Assembly: GCF_037081775.1 (NCBI RefSeq)
Contig: NZ_JBAMHQ010000001.1
Location: forward strand, 2,108,001-2,172,000
Direction: 5' to 3'
Length of the DNA stretch: 64,000 nt
Source: Haladaptatus sp. ZSTT2
Lineage (GTDB): Archaea > Halobacteriota > Halobacteria > Halobacteriales > Halococcaceae
The notes beneath the pieces were generated by a model, which searched no databases, was not told the origin of the DNA, and saw only the letters and a list, made by a program, of their open reading frames with translations. Positions 17,774-25,053 of the stretch are shown piece after piece; position 1 is the first letter of the stretch; each line of letters starts with the position of its first letter. A program made the position numbers and the translations under genes.

Positions 17774-17810
17774 CCTTCCTCTCGCGGGTATTGTCTGCGA
17801 ACAGACGTGA
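17748..17810 (+). pseudogene. Probable N-terminal remnant of a GT4-type glycosyltransferase
   Basis: The frame opening MRVLYVAHSLPLAG reads like the first strand of many haloarchaeal family 4 glycosyltransferases (M-R-V-L-Y-V-A-H-S-x-P), then stops after 20 codons. Its ATG lies within the last codons of the 48-residue ORF, an operon-style overlap. The same DNA in another frame now encodes the start and signal peptide of the secreted protein. This suggests a deletion or recombination junction. Short length limits confidence. Confidence 0.35.
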
Positions 17811-18555
17811 AGTGCTGGCGCTCGTTATCACCGCGGGCTTGCTCGGCTCGCTCGTGGTAGCGGCCACGCCAGCAGGAGCCCTCAACACGGTTCTTCACGG
17901 CCCAGATGAGATTGATACCAACGAACGGTTCACCGTCACGGCGGAAGTCGATATCCGCCCGAGCGACCAGTTCTCACCGACCGAATTCACCTACACGATT
18001 TGGCCGACGGCGAATCCAGAGAAAACGGTCACGGTGACGTTCACTCCAGACGGTACCGTCCTCGACATCTCCCCAGAACGTGGGACGGTTGACAACCGCA
18101 TCCACGTCCGACGGATTGCAAACACAATCGAAATCACGCCCATCAAGCGCCCCAACCCGGACTTTGGCTACGGGTACGGCTATGGGTACGGCTATGGCTA
18201 CGACAATGAGCCAGCGTATGAGTACACGATTTCCGTCGACGCAAACGCCTTCAAGCACGGTTCTTACGAGAGTCAACTCGCCGTTTCCGCCGACGGCGGA
18301 CAAGCCGACGAGTCGAACGTATTCGACTTCGACGTAACGATTCCGAGTGAGGAAGACGACGCCGTTGGCGCGGGTGACGGAGACAAAGACAAGGAGAAAG
18401 ACGGCAACAAGGGCAAGGATAAAGACAAAGACAAGGGCCGAGACAGCGACGACCAGCCGCTGGGTGGCGTTGGCTCGTGGGTAGCCGTAATGGGGGACTT
18501 CTTCCGGGGACTGATTGCGAATCTCCTCGGTTCGTTCGGAGTGATTCTCCCGTAG
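17761..18555 (+). CDS. Secreted or membrane-anchored protein with YG repeats and Lys/Asp-rich linker
   Basis: 264 residues, not assigned to a family. A signal peptide (about 1-40, hydrophobic ALVITAGLLGSLVVAA ending TPAGA) precedes a beta-rich domain (about 45-200) interrupted by alternating Tyr-Gly repeats at about 137-147. A very charged low-complexity linker (KDKEKDGNKGKDKDKDKG, about 200-230) leads to a short hydrophobic C-terminus (FFRGLIANLLGSFGVILP) that may anchor it. Expected at the cell surface. It lies three bases before the flippase gene, so is probably made with the glycan machinery. Its 5' end overlaps remnants of other frames, so the start is uncertain. Confidence 0.7.
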   Translation: MSRIAFLSRVLSANRREVLALVITAGLLGSLVVAATPAGALNTVLHGPDEIDTNERFTVTAEVDIRPSDQFSPTEFTYTIWPTANPEKTVTVTFTPDGTVLDISPERGTVDNRIHVRRIANTIEITPIKRPNPDFGYGYGYGYGYGYDNEPAYEYTISVDANAFKHGSYESQLAVSADGGQADESNVFDFDVTIPSEEDDAVGAGDGDKDKEKDGNKGKDKDKDKGRDSDDQPLGGVGSWVAVMGDFFRGLIANLLGSFGVILP

Positions 18556-18558
18556 CTC

Positions 18559-19839
18559 ATGGCCCCAGACAACAGTTTTACAGCTCGACAGTTCGCCACC
18601 GAGCCGGTCGCCACCCTCAGACAGTACGTCCTCAGCGACGACTTACTCCACCACGGTAGCGTGATGGCCGTCGCAACCGCCGCGAGTGGAGCGCTCAACT
18701 ACGCCTATCAGGTGTTTATGGGGCGGGCACTCGGCCCCGAACAGTACGGCGTGTTCGGCGCGCTGTTCGCGCTGTTCTATCTCGTGAACGTCCTCGGACG
18801 GGGGATCCGCTTCAGCGCGACGCGCTTTAGCGCCGAACTCTCAGAAGACACAGCCGCACTCAGCGCATTCCATCGCGGCTTTCTCCGCAAATCGCTGGTG
18901 TTCAGCTGCGTCGTTTTCGTGGTGCTCGCTCTGAGCACACCGCTCCTCGGTGACTTCCTTGGCGTCTCGACGCCGCTGTTGCTCATCGCCATCGCGGGAA
19001 CCGCGCCGTTCGGGCTCGCGCTCACGGCGAACTTCGGAACCTTCCAAGGGCTCCAGTGGTTCCCGACGCTCGGCGGCTACAAGGTGCTGCTCGCCGGGGT
19101 CAAACTCGCTTTCGGCGTCGGCCTCGTCACCCTCGGCTACGGCGTGTCCGGCGCGTTCGGCGCGCTCGTCATCTCCTCTGTGCTCCTGTTCGGGCTCTCT
19201 ACGGCGCACGTTTTCAGAAACCTCGGCAACGAGCGAACCTCGTTCGAGTTCGAGTACAGCCGGGCCTACACATACACCCTCCCGGCCGTGCTCGCCGGAT
19301 TCTGTCTGACCGTGCCGACGACGGTCGACGTCATTCTCGTCAAACACTTCTTCCCGAGCCATACCGCCGGCTTATACGCCGCAGCCTCGGTGCTCGGAAA
19401 GATTCTCATCTTCCTCCCGATGGGCATCAGCACGGCGCTGTTTCCCAAAGTGTCGGGCCACCGGACGACCGACGAGCGCCGAAGCCTGCTCACCCGGGCG
19501 CTGTTCTACACGGCCGTCATCGCGGGGGCCGGAGCCGCGTTGTTCGCGCTGTTCCCCCACTTCGTGCTGACTGCGTTCTACGGGATGCCCTACGCCGATG
19601 CGGCCGCCGTGCTCCCGTGGTATGGGATTGCGGTCTTTGCGTTTGCGCTGTCGAGTGTGACGCTGAACTTCCAACTCGCACTCGACCAGAACCGATTTGT
19701 CTACCTGTTTACGGCTGGCTCGTTCCTGGAAATCGCCCTGATGTGGGCGTTCCACGGCTCGCTGCTCCAGTTCGTCCAAATTCTCTTTGTCGTGAATGTA
19801 GGCCTGTTCGCACTCGGCCTGTTTGAGGTGTACTCATGA
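18559..19839 (+). CDS. Polysaccharide/lipid-linked oligosaccharide flippase (Wzx/MATE-like)
   Basis: 426 residues, about twelve membrane segments. The N-terminal ALNYAYQVFMGRALGPEQYGVFGALFALFYLV is the signature region of the Wzx/polysaccharide-export (MOP superfamily) flippases. It would move a lipid-linked glycan from the inner to the outer leaflet. Its stop overlaps the start of the glycosyltransferase by four bases (ATGA), giving translational coupling. It is slightly shorter than typical Wzx proteins of about 450-500 residues. GC content is higher than in flanking intergenic DNA and similar to the rest of the block. Confidence 0.9.
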   Translation: MAPDNSFTARQFATEPVATLRQYVLSDDLLHHGSVMAVATAASGALNYAYQVFMGRALGPEQYGVFGALFALFYLVNVLGRGIRFSATRFSAELSEDTAALSAFHRGFLRKSLVFSCVVFVVLALSTPLLGDFLGVSTPLLLIAIAGTAPFGLALTANFGTFQGLQWFPTLGGYKVLLAGVKLAFGVGLVTLGYGVSGAFGALVISSVLLFGLSTAHVFRNLGNERTSFEFEYSRAYTYTLPAVLAGFCLTVPTTVDVILVKHFFPSHTAGLYAAASVLGKILIFLPMGISTALFPKVSGHRTTDERRSLLTRALFYTAVIAGAGAALFALFPHFVLTAFYGMPYADAAAVLPWYGIAVFAFALSSVTLNFQLALDQNRFVYLFTAGSFLEIALMWAFHGSLLQFVQILFVVNVGLFALGLFEVYS

Positions 19840-21752
19840 GTAAAACTGATTCCACTCCTGTTCAGCCAGCATCGTCCGCAAACCAAACTCGGTCGGTCGT
19901 CGTGCCCGTGTACGGCGAACAGCCGGATACGGTGTCCGCGCTCGTCTCTGACCTGTACGACGCAGGGTGGGACGAAGTCGTCGTCTGTGCAGACGACTCG
20001 ACACCCGACCTCGAAGCGCGACTCTCGACGCTCGCAGAGGATGGTCGAACGACCGTCTCGCTGAGCGACACCCGACGCGGAAAGGGTGGCGCGCTCAGCG
20101 ACGGCCTCGACGCCGCGGCGGGCGATATCCTCGGCTACGTGGACGCAGACCGGGCGATTCCCGTCGCGGAACTCGACCGACTCTACTCGGTGGTCGAATC
20201 CCACTCCGCCGCGGTGACGGTCGGCTCGCGCGACCTCGAAGGCAGCTGTCGGCTCTCACAGACGCCGGCCCGACAGTGGCTCGCAAAGGGCTACCGTTCG
20301 CTCGCCCGCCGCATGACGCGGGTACAAATCGAAGACCTCCAGTGTGGCGCGAAGGCGTTCCGTGCAGAGGTGTGGGAACAGGTTTCGCCGTGGATGAGCG
20401 AAGAGGGGTTCGCCTTCGACACGGAGTTCGTCGCCCGCGTCCACCGCCACGGCTACGAGGTGAGCGAGGTCGCAATCGAGTGGGACGACCCCGGCGACAG
20501 CAGCGTCTCGCCCACCCGCGACGCCCCCGACATGCTCCGGTCGCTGTTCCGGATTCGCCGGTCGCTTCGCGGGCCGATTCCCACCCACGACCGCGACGAC
20601 AAGCTGTCTGTCGCGCTCATCACGTCGCACCCGCCAAACCGCGGGCACCTCGCGGAGTACGGCGAGGAGTTGGCCCGAGCCTACGGCCAGCGCGACGACC
20701 TCGACGTGACGGTGCTCGCTCGGCGGACGGACACCGCACCGCCCGTCGAGTTCCGCCGTGGCTACGAAGTTCGTCGGGTTTGGGACCGTGACTCGTTCGA
20801 CGGCGCGAGCGCGTTGCTCGAAGAACTCGTCGCAGGCGACTACGACGTGGTTCACTTCAACATCCACATGACCTACTTCGGCAACGAGAACGTCCACCGG
20901 TTCATCGGCCTCGTGTTGCCGCCGTTGCTCAGCCGCGTCTACGGCATGAACGTCATCACGACGATGCACGACCTACTCGAAGTCGTCGAAGAGGAGATGA
21001 TAGACGAGAACATCGGCCTCATAGAACAGGTCGGTGCGCGAGCGGCGACCCAACTGCTCTTGCTCGGGGACGCCTCGACCGTCACCTCAGAAGAGTACCT
21101 CGACATCCTCACCGACCGCTACTACTCGAAAGACGTCTTTCACGTCCCACACGGGACGTTCGCGTGCGCGGACGGCGGGGTCCAACAGATACCCGACCCG
21201 TTCCGCATCATGGTGTTTGGCCACCTCAGCCCGACGAAGGACATCGAGACAGTGGTCGAGGCGTTCTCTGAGGTTCGTGCAGCCATCCCGGACGCGGAAC
21301 TCTACATCGCGGGCGACTCACATCCCGGCTTTCCGACCCACCGTCAAGACCTCGAAAAAGCGTACGGCGACCGGCCGGGCGTTCACTTCCACGGCTACGT
21401 TGAGGACGACGAGATGGACGACGTCTGGCAACAAACTTCGGTCGTCATCATGCCGTACCGCACCTGTACGGGCGTAAGCGGCGTGTTCCAACTCGCAAAA
21501 ACCTACGGCACGCCAGTCGTGAGCTACGACGTTGGCGGGATGCGCACCTCAACCGTCGAAACCGGCGGGGCCGCAGAGTTCGTCCCACCCGGAGACGCCT
21601 CGGCGCTGGCGGCGAAGCTCTGTTCGCTGTGGGACGACCCAGACCGACTCCACGAGATGGCCCAGCAAAACGCCGAGGCCGCAAACGCCTACACCATCGG
21701 TGATACCGCAGACCGGATGGTCGAAATCATCGAGGAGCGTGTGCTGCCATGA
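19836..21752 (+). CDS. Bifunctional glycosyltransferase: GT2 followed by GT4
   Basis: 638 residues. Residues 15-235 form a GT-A domain of the GT2/DPM1-like type with VVPVYGEQ, CADDSTP, RRGKGGALSDGL and the metal motif DAD (VDADRAIP), and a DTEFVARVHRHGYEV acceptor region. Residues 250-638 form a GT-B domain of the GT4 type with VFGHLSPTKDIETVVEAF, sugar-nucleotide loop GVSGVFQLAKTYGTPVV and an E-x7-E-like end. It probably adds two sugars in sequence, or a polyprenyl-phosphate sugar plus an elongation step. It overlaps the flippase and the zinc-finger gene by four bases each. Fusion of both folds in one chain is uncommon. Confidence 0.88.
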   Translation: MSKTDSTPVQPASSANQTRSVVVPVYGEQPDTVSALVSDLYDAGWDEVVVCADDSTPDLEARLSTLAEDGRTTVSLSDTRRGKGGALSDGLDAAAGDILGYVDADRAIPVAELDRLYSVVESHSAAVTVGSRDLEGSCRLSQTPARQWLAKGYRSLARRMTRVQIEDLQCGAKAFRAEVWEQVSPWMSEEGFAFDTEFVARVHRHGYEVSEVAIEWDDPGDSSVSPTRDAPDMLRSLFRIRRSLRGPIPTHDRDDKLSVALITSHPPNRGHLAEYGEELARAYGQRDDLDVTVLARRTDTAPPVEFRRGYEVRRVWDRDSFDGASALLEELVAGDYDVVHFNIHMTYFGNENVHRFIGLVLPPLLSRVYGMNVITTMHDLLEVVEEEMIDENIGLIEQVGARAATQLLLLGDASTVTSEEYLDILTDRYYSKDVFHVPHGTFACADGGVQQIPDPFRIMVFGHLSPTKDIETVVEAFSEVRAAIPDAELYIAGDSHPGFPTHRQDLEKAYGDRPGVHFHGYVEDDEMDDVWQQTSVVIMPYRTCTGVSGVFQLAKTYGTPVVSYDVGGMRTSTVETGGAAEFVPPGDASALAAKLCSLWDDPDRLHEMAQQNAEAANAYTIGDTADRMVEIIEERVLP

Positions 21753-21967
21753 CCGAACTCACCGTTGACCAGACGGTGGTGGACGCCCAGTCGGTCGAAA
21801 CAACCCACCTCGAACAAACAGACGTCCTCACCGAACTCGAAACGGAACCGTGTCCAGAGCCAACGTGTGACGGGTCGCTCGACCAGTCGACGTACAAGGG
21901 GTACGACGCCGTCGTCTGTGACGACTGCGCCACCCCCGCGGTGTGCATCTGGGGAGACGGAAAATGA
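21749..21967 (+). CDS. Small zinc-finger protein (HVO_A0556-family-like)
   Basis: 72 residues. Two cysteine pairs, CPEPTC (35-40) and CDDC (57-60), can bind one zinc; the segment TYKGYDAVVCDDCATP resembles a family of very small haloarchaeal zinc-finger proteins. The first 30 residues are acidic and disordered-looking. It overlaps the upstream glycosyltransferase and the downstream phosphatase-superfamily gene by four bases each, so it is made in step with both. A regulatory or assembly role in the glycan pathway is possible but unproven. Confidence 0.75.
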   Translation: MTELTVDQTVVDAQSVETTHLEQTDVLTELETEPCPEPTCDGSLDQSTYKGYDAVVCDDCATPAVCIWGDGK

Positions 21968-23376
21968 CGGACGACGACGCGCATCTCGTTTCGAGTGGCG
22001 TGGATGCGGCCAAACGGAAACTCTTGGAATCGATGCCCGATGCCCTCAAGCGGCGACTCGTCGGCCCGTACAACCGCGTGCTGACGGCGAAGGGAAATCG
22101 GGCGTACAGGAATCGCCAACAGTCGCTTCCCAAACGCACGCCCAGCGCGGACGCGCCAGACCACGTCGTCTGCGTCGTGGTTGATGCGCTTCGGGCAGAT
22201 GTCGTGACTGCAGAAGACAGCCCATTTCTTGCAGACCGCTTGTGGGGCGACCTCGTCACGCCCGCACCGTGGACGTTTCCCGCCGTCACCTCGCTCGTGA
22301 CCGGCGAATACCCCCACGAACATGGGTCGATTCGACAGTCTGACGAGTCCGACACCGGTGCGACCGACCTCGTCATCCCGCCGAAACTTCCTGACGACCG
22401 CGAAACGCTGCCAGACGTGTTCGGGAGTGCGGGCTACGAAACCTACGGCGGGTTTGCGTTTCACATGCCGTTTTTCGCTCTTGGCGGCCGATTTGCCACC
22501 CACGCACTCTACGACGACGCCCCGGCAGACACGCTCGTAGACGACTATCTCGACTGGGCGGACGCACAGTCCGGGAAGACGTTTTCGTACCTTCATCTCG
22601 CAGACCTTCACGAGCCAGTTGACCCGCCCGCACCCTACTGGGGGCGGTACGAAGTCGATGCGTCGATTCCCAATCTCAAGACGTGGGACTACACCGAGAC
22701 GGCCGAGGCTGGCCCCGACGGACGACGCTACAGAACGAATCGAAAACAGCTCTACCGCGCGGCACTCGCCTTCGTCGATGACGAACTCGGCCGACTTTTC
22801 TACAACCTGAAAGAACGCCTTGACGGCGACGTGGCGCTCGTCGTCACTGGCGACCACGGCGAGGCGTTCTGGGAGCACACGGCGTTCGACGCCGCCCACT
22901 TCGCTGACTCGCGGCCTGCCTACTGCGTCGACCACGGCGGAACGCCCTACGAATCGCTGACGCGCGTCCCGCTCGCGGTCGATGGCTTCGATTTCGCACT
23001 CCCTGACGGCGGAACGCCCTCGCTTATCGACCTCACACCGTCTTTGCTCGACGGTGCTGGGTTAGACGAGGCACTCGAAACGACTGGCACGTCGCTCGTC
23101 TCGGGCGTCCCGACAGACCGCGTCACGCTCGTCGAAAGCGCGCGATACGGCCACGAAAAGAAAGCTGCCTACTTCGACGGCTGGAAACTCACCGTCTCGA
23201 AAGGCGACGACCAGTCGGTCGGCTTCGCCCTGCCCGCAGAGGAACCGACGACCCTCCCCGAAGTCGTAGAACGGCGGCTTACCGAGGCGCTCCCCGCGTG
23301 GCCAAACGGCGAACACGCAGACGTTCGCGTCTCGGGGATGGCCCAACAGCGGTTGGAGGACCTCGGTTATGTGTAA
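21964..23376 (+). CDS. Sulfatase-like alkaline-phosphatase-superfamily enzyme
   Basis: 470 residues. Metal-binding VVVDALRADV (Asp74) and later VTGDHGEAFW and YCVDHGGTPY are sulfatase-superfamily features. The position of the formylglycine motif (Cys/Ser-x-Pro-x-Arg) reads T-F-P-A-V (Thr104), so it cannot form formylglycine; a threonine nucleophile fits phosphatase or phosphotransferase chemistry. No signal peptide is evident; a basic helical N-terminus is present. It may modify or transfer phosphorylated groups on a glycan precursor. Start overlaps the zinc-finger stop by four bases. Confidence 0.82.
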   Translation: MTDDDAHLVSSGVDAAKRKLLESMPDALKRRLVGPYNRVLTAKGNRAYRNRQQSLPKRTPSADAPDHVVCVVVDALRADVVTAEDSPFLADRLWGDLVTPAPWTFPAVTSLVTGEYPHEHGSIRQSDESDTGATDLVIPPKLPDDRETLPDVFGSAGYETYGGFAFHMPFFALGGRFATHALYDDAPADTLVDDYLDWADAQSGKTFSYLHLADLHEPVDPPAPYWGRYEVDASIPNLKTWDYTETAEAGPDGRRYRTNRKQLYRAALAFVDDELGRLFYNLKERLDGDVALVVTGDHGEAFWEHTAFDAAHFADSRPAYCVDHGGTPYESLTRVPLAVDGFDFALPDGGTPSLIDLTPSLLDGAGLDEALETTGTSLVSGVPTDRVTLVESARYGHEKKAAYFDGWKLTVSKGDDQSVGFALPAEEPTTLPEVVERRLTEALPAWPNGEHADVRVSGMAQQRLEDLGYV

Positions 23377-23560
23377 CACAAAACACCGAGAAACCGCGCC
23401 TGTGTCATTCCACACGCAACCCTCCCTCTCTTCGTCCGCGCAGGCAGCAGTTGCTGTCTCTTTCCCTCCAGTGCAGTTGATTCCAATGAACCTCATCTCC
23501 ATTACCACCGACCCAGCATCGAAAGAAAGCGCAGTCACCATCGCCGAGGTAACACCATGA
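23369..23560 (+). CDS. Possible 63-residue coupled ORF between the two phosphatase-superfamily genes
   Basis: This frame starts inside the last codons of the upstream gene and its TGA overlaps the ATG of the downstream gene by four bases (ATGA), filling the only 180-base gap in an otherwise contiguous operon. The peptide is Ser/Ala/Thr-rich and has no recognised domain. Third-position GC is lower than in neighbouring genes, so it may instead be spacer with a chance frame. Confidence 0.35.
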   Translation: MCNTKHRETAPVSFHTQPSLSSSAQAAVAVSFPPVQLIPMNLISITTDPASKESAVTIAEVTP

Positions 23561-25053
23561 AGGTCTGCGTCATCGGGCTTGACGGCGCGACGTGGGACCT
23601 CCTCGACCCGTGGCTCGACGACCTGCCGACCATCAAGTCGTTCGCAGACGAACGGCGGACGGAACTCGACAGCTGTATCCCGCCGCTGTCGATGCCCGCG
23701 TGGAAGGTGTACTCGACGGGAATGAATCCGGGCGACCTCGGCGTGTTCACGTTCGTCGAACCTGACTTCGAAGACCAGCAGTTCAAGACGGTCACGAACG
23801 AGTCGTTCACCACGCGCGAACTCTGGGATTACCTCGGTGAGCACGGCCACCAGAGCGCAATCATTAACATGCCGACGACGTACCCGCCGCGGGACATCGA
23901 CGGCTGGATGATAAGCGGCCCCTTTTCGGGGAAACAGGAAGACTACACCCGGCCCGCTACCCTCGAACGCACGCTGAATCGCAACGAGTACACGATTCTC
24001 CCAGAGTACTACCTCTCGCGTGACCCTGACGACATCGACGGGGCGGTCGCGTCGGTCGAGAAAAAGCTCCAGACGGCGCTCGGCTTCACCGAAAAAACTG
24101 ATTTCATCCACACGACGCTGTACCTGACCGACACGGTGCAACACACCGAGTGGGACTCGCCCGTCGCAAAGGCGTTCTGGGAAGAGGTAGATGGAAAACT
24201 CGCGTGGTTCCTCGACCAACTCGACGAGGAGTGGAATGTGGTGCTCATGTCGGACCACGGGTTTGGCTACACGAAGGGGCGCTTTTACCTCAACACGTGG
24301 CTCGAAGAACAGGGCTACATCCACATCAACGACTCGGGGTTCGACCTCGGCGACCTCTTTGGCGTGGTCGGACTCGATTACGACCGCGCGCTAGCGCTCA
24401 TGCAGAAGCTTCGCCTCTCCGGGTTCGTCCTCGATGTGCTCCCCGAAAGCTTCCTGCGGAAAGTCGCCCGGCAAATGCCCGGCAACCGCAAGCTGGAGGG
24501 CTTACAGGACAAAATCGACTGGGAGGCAGACGCCGTCGCTCTCGCACCGCTCATCTACACACGCAACAAGCAGATTGCGGACGAAATCCGCAGTAAGTTG
24601 CTCGAAGTCACTGACAGAGACGGCGAGCGCGTCATCGAGGAGGTGTACTACGGCGAGAACATCTACCCCGACGCGGACGTGCGCGTGCCAGACCTCGTCA
24701 TCAAGCACACCGACTACGGCATCAGCGACATCGTGAAACCCGGCGTGCTGTTCGAGTACGACGGCAACTGGCGACATCACAAAACGGCCCATCACCGCCG
24801 GAACGGTATCCTCACCGCGCGCGGGCCGGACGTCGAAGACGTGTCGTTTGACTCCCCCCGACTCTACGACATCGCTCCGACGATTCTCGACGGCTTCGGC
24901 ATCGACATTCCAACGGGAATGCGTGGAGAAAGCACTGGTTTGCTTGGGAACAACGCCCAACGGAGAGACGTTCGGGTCGACCGCAACGTCGAACGGGTGG
25001 TCGAACACGACGCCCACGTAGAGCAGAAACTCAAAGACCTCGGATACCTGTAG
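23557..25053 (+). CDS. Alkaline phosphatase family / type I phosphodiesterase-like enzyme
   Basis: 498 residues. VIGLDGATWDLL (metal Asp9), nucleophile region PPLSMPAWK (Ser45), and VLMSDHGFGYTKG mark the type I phosphodiesterase/nucleotide pyrophosphatase branch. No signal peptide, so the active site is likely cytoplasmic unless secretion is unconventional. Its close pairing with the other superfamily member in one operon suggests sequential steps on the same glycan or nucleotide-sugar substrate. The stop codon abuts the next ATG. Start chosen for the conserved KVCVIGLDG strand. Confidence 0.87.
   Translation: MKVCVIGLDGATWDLLDPWLDDLPTIKSFADERRTELDSCIPPLSMPAWKVYSTGMNPGDLGVFTFVEPDFEDQQFKTVTNESFTTRELWDYLGEHGHQSAIINMPTTYPPRDIDGWMISGPFSGKQEDYTRPATLERTLNRNEYTILPEYYLSRDPDDIDGAVASVEKKLQTALGFTEKTDFIHTTLYLTDTVQHTEWDSPVAKAFWEEVDGKLAWFLDQLDEEWNVVLMSDHGFGYTKGRFYLNTWLEEQGYIHINDSGFDLGDLFGVVGLDYDRALALMQKLRLSGFVLDVLPESFLRKVARQMPGNRKLEGLQDKIDWEADAVALAPLIYTRNKQIADEIRSKLLEVTDRDGERVIEEVYYGENIYPDADVRVPDLVIKHTDYGISDIVKPGVLFEYDGNWRHHKTAHHRRNGILTARGPDVEDVSFDSPRLYDIAPTILDGFGIDIPTGMRGESTGLLGNNAQRRDVRVDRNVERVVEHDAHVEQKLKDLGYL

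Noticed and set aside
19056-19826. 256-codon forward frame inside the flippase
   Set aside because: Arg/Pro-rich shadow in another frame of a recognised membrane protein.
21727-22935. 402-codon reverse frame across the zinc-finger and phosphatase-type genes
   Set aside because: Antisense to genes with clear motifs; no signature of its own.
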